NCBI RefSeq assembly: GCF_013179805.1
Contig: NZ_SRRZ01000141.1
Span: 1 to 18,852 of the forward strand
Direction: 5' to 3'
Origin: Microcoleus asticus IPMA8
Lineage (GTDB): Bacteria > Cyanobacteriota > Cyanobacteriia > Cyanobacteriales > Microcoleaceae
Length of the DNA: 18,852 nucleotides
Below the pieces are notes generated by a model. That model made no database searches and was not told the DNA's origin. It saw only the letters and a program-made list of their open reading frames with translations. Below, piece by piece: positions 1 to 8,700 of this stretch. A program made the position numbers and the translations under genes. Positions within the stretch are counted from its first letter, which is position 1. The number at the start of each line of letters is the position of its first letter.

Positions 1-65
1 TTCTGTTTTCCTTTCTTCTTGCCGTTTTTACGGATATGGGTTGATTTACATTCTGGGCATTGCAT
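1..65 (-). CDS. IS1-like transposase, N-terminal fragment (runs off window)
   Basis: The minus strand from 65 to the window edge encodes MQCPECKSTHIRKNGKKKGK plus one further residue. This is the start of the small zinc-ribbon (InsA-like) protein of IS1-family elements as found in cyanobacteria: the CPEC pair at residues 3-6 is followed by a basic stretch, and the family normally continues with a second Cys pair and a DNA-binding region. A near-ideal Shine-Dalgarno AGGAGG lies at 79-74, eight bases before the ATG, which fixes the start. Only 21 codons are visible, so I cannot tell whether the element is intact. It sits 219 bp downstream of the end of the NRPS operon, in the same orientation, and may mark the edge of the biosynthetic locus. 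The IS1 assignment rests on recognition of the N-terminus only. Confidence 0.6.
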   Translation of the reverse strand, partial: MQCPECKSTHIRKNGKKKGKQ

Positions 66-134
66 AAATTATTCCTCCTATTCATACTCTAGCTCAGCAA
101 CGCCTGCGCTTGTTGTTGGAGACTGTCGTATCCA

Positions 135-171
135 GCCTTCGCAAGCCGCCGAATCTGCGGCTTGCGAAGGC
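135..171. repeat. Perfect 15-bp hairpin
   Basis: GCCTTCGCAAGCCGC (135-149) is exactly inverted at 157-171 with a 7-nt loop. It is G/C-rich and very stable but is not followed by a T-run on either strand. It lies between the end of the terminal NRPS gene and the IS1-like gene, so it may be a dispersed REP-like element that also stabilises or ends transcripts. Confidence 0.7.
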
Positions 172-232
172 CGATCCAAGTGCGATCGCCCCTATCGTAG
201 AAGGCTTGTTGCACGTGGTGCATCATTAGTTC

Positions 233-271
233 GATCGACACAGATAAAATCTGTGTTTATCTGTGTCGATC
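233..271. terminator. 16-bp hairpin 3' of the NRPS operon (terminator-like)
   Basis: GATCGACACAGATAAA (233-248) is perfectly inverted at 256-271 with a 7-nt loop. Inside it, ACACAGAT (238-245) can alternatively pair with ATCTGTGT at 249-256, so one left arm has two possible partners. It starts 14 nt past the stop codon of the terminal NRPS gene on the minus strand. There is no U-tract after the stem, so rho-independent termination is uncertain. The ATCTGTGTTTATCTGTGT-type sequence resembles a dispersed repeat common in cyanobacteria and some other bacteria. Confidence 0.5.
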
Positions 272-284
272 TGCGGTTAAAATC

Positions 285-3200
285 TCATAAATTTTTACCC
301 TGAAACCGAGCAACCGCAGCCTGCAATTTTTCCCCCAGTACCCGAACGTGAGGTTCTTTTAACATCCCAAGGTGGTTGCTGGGAATGTCGTAAACCTCTA
401 TTCCTCCCGTAATTACCCCACCCCAACCCAATTCGCGATCGGCACCAAACGCGGCCGCACTCTCAACTGCCTTGAAAATAGAAGCCCGGCCCGGATAAAC
501 TCCCGCTACATAATGTCTCAATGCCTCATTATTTAATTCCCCATGAGAGAAGTTTTCCAAATAAATTGGCAAGGGACGCCCGATCGCCCCGTACAACTTG
601 CACAAAATTCTCCACTGAATATAAGTGAGATCCTGGATTTTTCCCATCAGATTGCTCTTCGCTTTCTTCATAAATAAAGCAGGCGTGAGCCGTAAAACTT
701 TCATCGCTCGTTGACTCTTATTAACCTCAGAGAAATTTTTGCAAGTAGCCGGCCCGTAAGTGTCCAACAATCCCAGCAAAGCTACCTTCTCACCTAGATC
801 GTGAAGTTGCCGAGCCATCTCAAAAGCTACCGTCCCCCCAAAAGATACTCCTAAGAGAAAATAAGGGCCGTGCGGCTGGAAAGTTTGCATTTCTTTTATG
901 TAATAAGCTGCCAATTCCTCAACTCGATTGGGGGGAGCCAATTTTTTATCCATAATCTGGCTTGACAGTCCCAAAACAGGCTGCGATGGATCGATATAAT
1001 TCATTAAAGGACGGTAAAATTCCAATCCTCTACCGAGTACGTGGATGCAGAACAGAGGCGGTTTGTAACTTCCGGTTCCCGGTTGAATCACGACCATTGA
1101 CGGAGAAGGCGAAGACCATTCAGGTTCGCGGAGAATGTCAGCCAATTGCTCAACTGTTGGCGATTGGAAAATAGCAGACAGCGGCAGCTTTTTGTCAAAT
1201 ACTTTCTCAATTTCAGCTAACAGGCGCGCTGCTAGCAGGGAATGTCCTCCCACCTCGAAGAAATTGTCCCTGATTCCCGTTGAATTGATGCCTAAAACTT
1301 TTTCCCAAATTTCTGTCACTTGGAATTCAAACTTGTCGCGGGGGGCAACAGCAATTGTTTCATTGGGCGCAGCGTCGCTAGATTGCCACTTTTGAGTTGC
1401 CAAAGCGCGGCGGTCTACTTTGCCGTTGGGGTTTAAGGGCAAAGCGTCGAGAAAAACAAACCCAGCAGGTATCATGTAGTCTGGCAGTCTTTCTTGCAGG
1501 AAGCCACGCAGGGTAGCGGCTGCGAGAATTTGACCGGGGCGGGAAACTGCATAAGCTGCGAGACATTTGTTGCCCGAAGCATCTAATTGAACTGCGATCG
1601 CCGCTTGGCTGACATCTGGATGTGCGGCGAGCACTGCCTCAATTTCTCCCACTTCTATGCGGAAGCCGCGAATCTTTACCTGATTGTCGGTGCGTCCGAG
1701 GTACTCGATGTTACCGTCAGGCAGGTAGCGGGCTAAATCCCCTGTTTTGTAAAGGCGATTTGATTTGGGATGATTAGATGCTTCTTGGCTTTCAGCAATC
1801 TCTAGTTTCTCACCAGCATTCCCCAATCTAAAATCTAAAATCGGCAATCTAAAATCGTTGAAAGGATTGAGAATGAACCTTTGGGCTGTCAAATCGGGGC
1901 GGTTGAGGTAGCCTCTGGCTAAGCCTGCGCCGCCTGCATACAATTCCCCCGGAACGCCGATCGGCACTGGCTGCAAATACCGATCGAGTATGTAAACTTG
2001 AGTATTGGCGATCGCCCGCCCGATAGGAACGGAATTGCTAATTTGACTGGCAGAGTCGATCGGCGCGCAGCAAGTAAAAGTCGTATTTTCGGTCGGCCCG
2101 TAACCGTTAATTAATTTGCAGTTTGGAACTTCTCGCAGCAACTTCTGGACGTGGGGAACAGATAAAACGTCACCGCCTGCCAACAGTTGGCGCACACCCT
2201 TTAAATCCTCAATGCGATCGTCCACCATCAAGTGAAACAGTCCGGCTGTCAGCCACAAAATTGTCACATTATATAAGCGAATCGCCTCTCCCAACTCTGC
2301 CAAAGATGGGCTGCCGGGAGGGAATACCGCCAGTTGCGCCCCGTTCAGCAGCGCTCCCCAAATTTCCAAAGTCGAGGCGTCGAAGGAAATCGGAGCAAGT
2401 TGCAGGAATACTTCTGCTGCGGTGAGGCTGGCGAAATTAGTGTCTTTGACTAACCGCACTACACCCCGGTGGACGACGCAAACGCCTTTGGGCTTGCCTG
2501 TCGAACCAGAAGTATACATTACATAAGCTAGATTGTCTGCATTAGCGAGACTGGCTGGGTTTATCTCACTTTGTGCGTCTATTTCCTGCTGCGCCGCCTC
2601 CAGACAAATTACTTTTGCTCCGCAGTCGGGAAGTCTTTCTACTAGGTTATGTTGAGTCAAAAGCACCGATATTTGGGCGTCTGACAGCATGAAATCCAGC
2701 CGCTCTTTGGGATAAGCGGGGTCTAAGGGCAAGTAAGCCGATCCGGCTTTGAGAACAGCTAAAAGCGAGACGATCGCATCCATAGAGCGATCCAAACAAA
2801 TGCCCACTAAAACTTCCGGGCCAGCCCCCAAAGTTTGCAAGTAATGTGCGAGTTGATTGGCGCGACAATTTAGCTGTTGGTAGGTTAGCTGTTGCTCTCC
2901 AAAAACTACGGCTACAGCGTCGGGAGTTTGTTCTGCTTGAACTTCAAATAGTTGGTTAATGCAGGCTGATTCGGGATAATTTGTTTGAGTGTTATTCCAT
3001 TCAACTAATAGCTGTTGCTGTTCCGCTGCCGTCAAAATTGGCAAGTTTTTCAGCGGGTGCTCTGGATTAGCAACTATCCCCTCTAACAGCACCTCAAATT
3101 CAGCCATGCGGCGGCGGATTGTCGCAGCATCAAATAAGTTGGTATTGTACTGGCACTCCAGCACGAGTTTGTTTTTTGTTTCGCTGGCATTCACTGCCCA

Positions 3201-4418
3201 TTCAAAGTTTTCCGAAGTTCTCGGATTCGAGAAAACTTCAGCTTCAAAACCGTCAAAATTAAGTTGCTCTTCTGCAAGCTGCACATCCAGATTAAAAGTT
3301 ACAGGCACTAGCGGAATGCGGCTGAAGTCCCGCGGCACTGCTAGTTTTTTTACCAAAGTACCGAAGGTAATCTGCTGGCAGTCGAGAGCATCTAAAATTG
3401 CCGTGCGGCGCGATCGCAAATAATCTCTAAAAGATTGTTCCTCGTTAATGCGGGTGCGCAGCGGCAACAAGCTCACGCAGTGTCCCGCAAGCTTGTCTTT
3501 TCCTCCAACCAGTTGTCCCGCCGCCGGCATTCCGACAACCAAATCCTCTTGCCCGCACAAGCGGTACATAAAAGCTTCAAATGCAGCAAAGAGAGTTGTA
3601 AAAAAACTGCACCCTGCTTTTTTCCCGAGGCGCTTGAGGTTAGCAACCAAATCAGGATTGAGTTCCCAATCTTCCCGCGAACCCTGGTAAGTTCTCAAAG
3701 CAGGTCGCGCTCTGTCAGTCGGCAAATCTAGCACCGGAATTGTGCCTGAGAACTGTTCTAACCAATACTTTTCAGCCTCAATAATTTCGGTTGTTGTTGA
3801 GTTTTCTTCTTGTGAAATTGCGTATTCTATAAAACTTTCTGGCTGTGGAAGATTGGCAGCTAACCCTTGCTTTTTGGCAGAATAAATTGCTCCCAAATCC
3901 GGGAATAGTATGCCCCAAGACCAGCCATCGCAAATGATGTGGTGGCCGGTGAGAATCACGATGTGTTCCTGCTCTTGCAGCTTAATAATTTGACTGCGAA
4001 ACAGCGGCCCGCGCACTAGATGGAAAGGGCGATCGACTTCTTGGCTGCGCAAATAAGCTAATTTCGATTCGCGATCGCGATCGTCCACACTTGACAAGTC
4101 GATCGCCGGAATGTCGAGTTCGATCGACGACGCAATACAAAGAGTCGATCCGTCAGGGCTAAATGTTGCCCGCAGCGCCTCGTGCCGCTGCACTAATTCC
4201 TGAATGGAAAATCGGAGAGATTGAATGTCGAGGTTTCCTTGCAATCGCAGACACATCGACTCGTTATAAGCACAATTTGCCTCGTCTCCCATTTGCACGG
4301 CAATCCAGATTTCTTTTTGCGATTCCGTCGCGGGTACGCAAGCAAAAAGTTCTCCGCCTGCGAAAGGATCGAAGTCTACAGCAGTTAGTTTCGGTTGTAA
4401 ATCTGCGGCTATTTTCAT
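285..4418 (-). CDS. NRPS terminal module, C-A-PCP-TE
   Basis: A 1377-residue single-module nonribosomal peptide synthetase that adds the last residue and releases the product. The condensation domain (about 25-460) has HHIICDG with H159, H160 and D164. Its opening PATESQKEIW resembles condensation domains that follow aminotransferase-bearing PKS modules. The adenylation domain (about 490-1010) has YTSGSTGKPKG from residue 635, YKTGDLARY, KIRGFRIEVGEIE and NGKVDRRAL. The PCP attachment serine is S1060 in GGHSL. A type I thioesterase (about 1110-1375) has GVSFGG with S1192, a likely Asp D1219 in LLDTYG and His H1349 in SNHLGML. By eye the A-domain code is D-A-L-W-L-G-G-T-F-K, closest to known valine codes (DAFWxGGTFK); treat as a hydrophobic prediction. 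The start is fixed by a TAG codon two codons upstream. A loop of about 35 residues between PDLTAQRFILNPF and RLYKTGD is longer than usual and is partly encoded by a tandem repeat. The 204-nt gap from the JmjC gene shows no promoter I can support. Confidence 0.93.
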   Translation of the reverse strand: MKIAADLQPKLTAVDFDPFAGGELFACVPATESQKEIWIAVQMGDEANCAYNESMCLRLQGNLDIQSLRFSIQELVQRHEALRATFSPDGSTLCIASSIELDIPAIDLSSVDDRDRESKLAYLRSQEVDRPFHLVRGPLFRSQIIKLQEQEHIVILTGHHIICDGWSWGILFPDLGAIYSAKKQGLAANLPQPESFIEYAISQEENSTTTEIIEAEKYWLEQFSGTIPVLDLPTDRARPALRTYQGSREDWELNPDLVANLKRLGKKAGCSFFTTLFAAFEAFMYRLCGQEDLVVGMPAAGQLVGGKDKLAGHCVSLLPLRTRINEEQSFRDYLRSRRTAILDALDCQQITFGTLVKKLAVPRDFSRIPLVPVTFNLDVQLAEEQLNFDGFEAEVFSNPRTSENFEWAVNASETKNKLVLECQYNTNLFDAATIRRRMAEFEVLLEGIVANPEHPLKNLPILTAAEQQQLLVEWNNTQTNYPESACINQLFEVQAEQTPDAVAVVFGEQQLTYQQLNCRANQLAHYLQTLGAGPEVLVGICLDRSMDAIVSLLAVLKAGSAYLPLDPAYPKERLDFMLSDAQISVLLTQHNLVERLPDCGAKVICLEAAQQEIDAQSEINPASLANADNLAYVMYTSGSTGKPKGVCVVHRGVVRLVKDTNFASLTAAEVFLQLAPISFDASTLEIWGALLNGAQLAVFPPGSPSLAELGEAIRLYNVTILWLTAGLFHLMVDDRIEDLKGVRQLLAGGDVLSVPHVQKLLREVPNCKLINGYGPTENTTFTCCAPIDSASQISNSVPIGRAIANTQVYILDRYLQPVPIGVPGELYAGGAGLARGYLNRPDLTAQRFILNPFNDFRLPILDFRLGNAGEKLEIAESQEASNHPKSNRLYKTGDLARYLPDGNIEYLGRTDNQVKIRGFRIEVGEIEAVLAAHPDVSQAAIAVQLDASGNKCLAAYAVSRPGQILAAATLRGFLQERLPDYMIPAGFVFLDALPLNPNGKVDRRALATQKWQSSDAAPNETIAVAPRDKFEFQVTEIWEKVLGINSTGIRDNFFEVGGHSLLAARLLAEIEKVFDKKLPLSAIFQSPTVEQLADILREPEWSSPSPSMVVIQPGTGSYKPPLFCIHVLGRGLEFYRPLMNYIDPSQPVLGLSSQIMDKKLAPPNRVEELAAYYIKEMQTFQPHGPYFLLGVSFGGTVAFEMARQLHDLGEKVALLGLLDTYGPATCKNFSEVNKSQRAMKVLRLTPALFMKKAKSNLMGKIQDLTYIQWRILCKLYGAIGRPLPIYLENFSHGELNNEALRHYVAGVYPGRASIFKAVESAAAFGADRELGWGGVITGGIEVYDIPSNHLGMLKEPHVRVLGEKLQAAVARFQGKNL
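1824..1857. repeat. ATCTAAA heptamer repeat inside the NRPS A domain
   Basis: Heptamers ATCTAAA occur at 1826-1832, 1833-1839 and 1847-1853 within the coding sequence of the terminal NRPS. They encode the DFRLPILDFRLGN stretch in a loop before the YKTGD motif. The frame is kept. Similar AATCTAAAATC runs are common between genes in filamentous cyanobacteria, so this looks like a short tandem repeat tolerated in a surface loop. Confidence 0.7.
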
Positions 4419-4622
4419 GGGCTATTAACAGTAGTACAACTAAATAAATTTAAGTGACAGATGTAGGGGGTACGGCGAGGGGCGACAAAGCAGGGAGACA
4501 ACCTATTGTTTTATGCCCAAGTGCTTCACCCTCCAACCAAGCGAGGAAAGCGTAACCCTTACATCTATCAAATCAAACGGTTTGAGATTATTTGTTGGAG
4601 ATGTCTAACGAACCCAAATGTA

Positions 4623-5498
4623 TTACTCCGTCCCCATCAATCTTTCGCGAGCACTCAACAAAGCACCTGCACCAGTCAGATAAGCATTAATCATTTTGGC
4701 TTTGACCGAATTGTTGCCCCTGGGGATGCAACATTCGTTCGTAAAAAATTTCCAATTTGATTCGCAAAGTTGGTCAAATGCTACGGAAATTGTTAAAGTC
4801 AGCGACCTTGCCGTGTGATACCAGCCGCAGGGAATAAATAGCGTTTCACCGGCTGAGATGGTAATAGTTATTGGCGTAGCTTCAGCCAAAAGCGGATATT
4901 TTTTTAAGTCAGGATTGTGATGGTTCTCAATCTCAGATAGCCAAGGAGAGCCTGGTTTTGGGTAAAGATACTTTTGCTGTTCCGGCGGAAAAATTGTAAA
5001 TTCTTTTTCCCCGTACAGTTGATTGATATACGCATAAAGCCCGAGAAAATCGTAGTGCAAATAAGGAAATTCTCCGCCAGGCCCGCCGAAGAATATTTCT
5101 AAGTCGTACAAATCATTTAGCAGCATCTTCGGGATTAAGCTGCTGTGCGTGCGATCGGGTGTGGCAATACTCGGTCTGGGAGAAATATCAGGCTCTAAAT
5201 CGGCAAAATCTTTGCGAACATTTAGTTTGAAGGGATAGGGAGCCGGATTCTCTTTTGTGGAATTCTTGAGCAAATCGAACAATTTGTTGAGCGTGTAAAT
5301 TTTACCACCTATTTCAATTTCTCGATCGCCAAATCTTTCTTGAAAATACTCCGGCGTAAATTTCGTTTTGGCAGGCCAATCTTTTGATAAATCCGTGAAA
5401 ATAACTGGTTTGCCGGGATTGCGGTACTCCCTGACAAATTCCCCGTGAGTCAGACCTGTGCGGCGGTCTACTTGAATAGTTTTTGCTGTTTGGAGCAT
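4623..5498 (-). CDS. JmjC / cupin-8 family Fe(II)/2-oxoglutarate-type oxygenase
   Basis: A 291-residue protein of the cupin-like/JmjC (cupin_8) type, non-haem iron enzymes that usually hydroxylate peptide or small-molecule carbons using 2-oxoglutarate and oxygen. The N-terminal part (GEFVREYRNPGKPVIFTDL, then WPAKTKFTPEYFQERFG) is typical of the family. The iron site is complete: HYD gives H148 and D150, and the distal histidine is H228 in CGWYHTARSL. Lysine or tyrosine residues after the HxD strand (YINQLYGEKEFTIFPP) could bind 2-oxoglutarate. A GGA/AGGA ribosome site lies about 10 nt upstream of the ATG. It sits between the PKS and the last NRPS gene in the same direction, so a tailoring role (hydroxylating a tethered intermediate or the free product) is likely but inferred. 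The substrate cannot be read from sequence. There is no signal peptide, so it should be cytosolic like the synthases. Confidence 0.85.
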   Translation of the reverse strand: MLQTAKTIQVDRRTGLTHGEFVREYRNPGKPVIFTDLSKDWPAKTKFTPEYFQERFGDREIEIGGKIYTLNKLFDLLKNSTKENPAPYPFKLNVRKDFADLEPDISPRPSIATPDRTHSSLIPKMLLNDLYDLEIFFGGPGGEFPYLHYDFLGLYAYINQLYGEKEFTIFPPEQQKYLYPKPGSPWLSEIENHHNPDLKKYPLLAEATPITITISAGETLFIPCGWYHTARSLTLTISVAFDQLCESNWKFFTNECCIPRGNNSVKAKMINAYLTGAGALLSARERLMGTE

Positions 5499-5563
5499 TG
5501 GGGTTTTTCCTGTGTTGGTTAGTTGAAATTCATTGCCGATTTGAAGAGATTTATCGTGTTCGT

Positions 5564-5620
5564 GGGGCGGGTTTGCGAGATTGTTGGTCAGAGGTAATTA
5601 TTGTTGGTCAAACCCGCCCC
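5564..5620. repeat. Dispersed inverted repeat, copy 1 (GGGGCGGGTTTG arms)
   Basis: GGGGCGGGTTTG at 5564-5575 is inverted as CAAACCCGCCCC at 5609-5620 around a 33-nt spacer containing two TTGTTGGTCA-like segments. The outer flank continues TACAGG, as in the second copy. This is a familiar dispersed intergenic element of filamentous cyanobacteria. It lies in the gap between the PKS and JmjC genes, inside the presumed operon. Confidence 0.8.
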
Positions 5621-5650
5621 TACAGGTAGATTGAGATTTACCGTTGGGTG

Positions 5651-5707
5651 GGGGCGGGTTTGCGAGATTATTTGTCTTAGGCTCAGATGGTTGGTAAAAC
5701 CCGCCCC
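5651..5707. repeat. Dispersed inverted repeat, copy 2
   Basis: GGGGCGGGTTT at 5651-5661 is inverted as AAACCCGCCCC at 5697-5707, followed by TACAGG as in copy 1. The unit is head-to-tail with copy 1 at a spacing of about 87 bp, but its spacer sequence differs. It ends 28 nt before the stop codon of the PKS gene. Either stem could form in the polycistronic mRNA and affect decay or readthrough from PKS into the downstream genes. Confidence 0.8.
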
Positions 5708-5735
5708 TACAGGATTTAATTACCAACCCTAACCG

Positions 5736-8700
5736 TCAATTTGATAAACTATCTCCTACTTGTAAATGTTTTCCTGGACGCTCTGGATCTGCGATATACC
5801 AAGCTGGATGGCCATTGGGATCTCGCCCTAATTTTGCACCGGGTACAGGAGAATTGCTTGCGAAAACAGTTGAGGATTTCGATCCATTTGTATTGCCATT
5901 TTTGTGGAAATCGATCGCCCGAACAGTCCCGCCAGACGGATCTGCCAAAAATCCGGCTGACTGCAATTCGGCAATGCTGTTTTTAAATGCTTCCTTGGCA
6001 AAAGCAATATCTGCGTCGGAATGCGCTAGCGTCAGAAAACACGGGCGGTGATCCCAAATGTGAATTCCTTTTTCGCGCAGCGAGTAAAACAGCAGTTCTC
6101 CATGAGTAAAATCTTGGGGGTAGGTAATTTTGAACAGGGAACCAAAGTTTTTAACCGTGAAAGGTGCTTGCTCTCGATCGAACATGGCGTTCAATTCTGC
6201 AACGAATTTGTCAGTTTTGGCATTGAGTTCGCGCTGCAATGAAGGCCCGCCCCGTTTCAAATATTCTAGGGATGCCTTGGCGGCTGCTAAAGTCAGGGGA
6301 TGGCGCACAAAAGTCCCTGCAAAATAGGTAACGCCTACTTCCGGGAACGAGTCGTCGCCGAACTGCCAAAAACCGCCATCTAAAGCGTCCATCCAGGCGG
6401 ATTTGCCCGCGATTACCCCGATCGACATCCCGCCGCCGACGACTTTGCCGTAGGTGCCGATATCCGCTTGTACGCCGAAATATTCTTGGGCCCCGCCCGG
6501 TGCAACTCGGAATCCGGTAATCACTTCGTCCATAATGAAGGCGCAACCGGCTTGCTCGGTAATCCGGCGCACTTCGTGGAGGAATTCTCGCGGTTGCCAG
6601 TCGGGACGGCGACTTTGTACCGGTTCTACCATGATGGCTGCAAACTCGCCCGCCCGCGCTTTGAGGATTTCCAGGGATTCGGGTTCGCCGTAGTCGAGGA
6701 TTAAAGTATTGTCAACGGCGGATTGGGGAATGCCCGGTGCTGCGGGGAGCGATCGCAGTTTTTTGGTGCCGCGCACGATCACTTCGTCGAAAATTCCGTG
6801 ATAGTCTCCGGTAAACATGACGATCGTACTGTTGCCCGTGACGGTGCGGGCCAGGCGCATTGCGCCCAAAACTGCCTCAGAACCCGTGTTGCAGAAGGCG
6901 GCGCGATCGTGTTTTGTCATTTCGCACACGAGTTCGGCAACTTCGCCTGCTAGCGGTGTTTGCGGGCCGATTTCATACCCGCGCTGCATTTGAGCTGCGA
7001 TCGCTTCTGTGATAAATGCAGGCGAATATCCGAAAAAGTTCGACCCGAAACCGTTGGTTAAATCCACGTACTCGTTGCCGTCTTCATCCCAAAGTTTAGA
7101 ACCGGACGATCGCCCCACCACGATCGGATAAACCAACTCTTTCATCGTCCGGTTAAACCCCGAAACTACCCGCGGATCGGCGAGGTGATGGCGGTGAGTC
7201 TGAGTGTACTGTTTGGATTTCTGAGTTCGCGCCGTATATCGCTTGACAAATGTTTCTAAATATGCTGATTGCTGCGGAGTTAATCCGTCGCGATCGGATG
7301 TGTCGATGCGGGCGGCGGCACCGAACACCTTTTTTGGTTCTGCGGTTGGTTCCGCTGTTGGTGCGATCGCGCTGCCGTTAGTCTGGGATGGAGGGATATT
7401 TTGAACGGGTGCCGGCGGCTGCGGCATAACTTGACCGTTGTTGGCAGGTGCCGGCTGTGCGGGAACCAAACCAGCGCCGCCCAACAGTTCTAGCTGTCGC
7501 GACATAATTTGCAACTGCTGCCCGATCAGGTATTCGAGATTGCCAGACTGTACGGGATTCAAAATTTGAGGTCCAGGGCTGGGTAAGGGCAGATTTACAG
7601 GGTCGCTGACTGCAACGGGAGTGGCAATGGGCGCAGGAGGTGCTGCTGTCGGCGCGATCGCCGGTGCTGGTGCTGGTGCGGGCGCGGCTTGTTGGACGGC
7701 AGGAGTTGCAGGCAAAACCTCCGGCGGCAGAGCACCATCGATAAATTCAGATAAAGTGCCGAGAGTGGGGAAAGTTTCTAATAGTTGGCGAAAGGTAATT
7801 TTGATGCTAAATTCTTTTTGCAAATTCAGCGCTACTTGAGTTAAAGATAGAGAATCTAAACCCATTTCTAGGAAAGTTAAGTCCTCATCAACACTGCCTA
7901 AATCCTCGCCAGAAGTTTCTTCTAGGATGTTTTTAATTACAGGGATAAGTCTGTATTTGCGCGCTGCTTGTTTGGTTTCAACCTGTGAATTTGGCATCGG
8001 TAATTGGGAATTGGTAGTTGGTAACTGGGAAGTGGTAATTGGTAATTCAGAAGCGGGCAATTCCTCCACTATTTCACTCTTGCCCTCTGACACGTTTGGT
8101 TCGATCCAGAAACGCTTGCTCTCGAAGGGATAAGTCGGCAAGGGAAGGCGATCGCGCGTTTCCTCTTGATAAAAGCTCTGCCAGTCGATCGATACTCCGC
8201 AGAGCCAAAGCTGTCCGGCTGCACTCAACAAAGCCGCCCATTCAGTTTGATTTTCAGGGCTGTCGCCGAGGGAAGAAATGGCAACTTGTTTTTTCAAATC
8301 TTTGGCTTGTTTGCGAGCTAAAGTAGCAGCCGTTGTTCTCGGCCCGACTTCCAAAAGTATCCGGTTCGGATCTTGCCAAAGCTCTTTTATCCCGTCGGCA
8401 AAACGCACTGTTGCCCGCAAATGCCGCGCCCAATACATGGGATCTGTTGCTTGTTCCGCTGTTATCCAACTAGCAGTTACAGTAGAAACAAATGGGATAG
8501 TTGGCGCTGACAACTGCACTTTTTTGACATATTCGGCGAAAGGTTCGACGATCGAATCTACCATCGGCGAATGAAAAGCGTGGGAAGTGTGCAGTTGTTT
8601 GCAGACAACGTTTTCGCTTTCTAGTTGCTGCTGAAAAAGTGCGATCGCCTCCGTCGGCCCGGAAACCACGCACAAATCCGGCGCATTCACCGCAGCCACT

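Noticed and set aside
19..303. 94-codon plus-strand frame at the left edge
   Set aside because: It runs antisense through the IS1-like start and both hairpins, so it is not a credible gene.
2989..3731. Plus-strand frames of 98-144 codons opposite the terminal NRPS C domain
   Set aside because: Antisense to well-supported C-domain sequence; Ser-rich, no recognisable motif.
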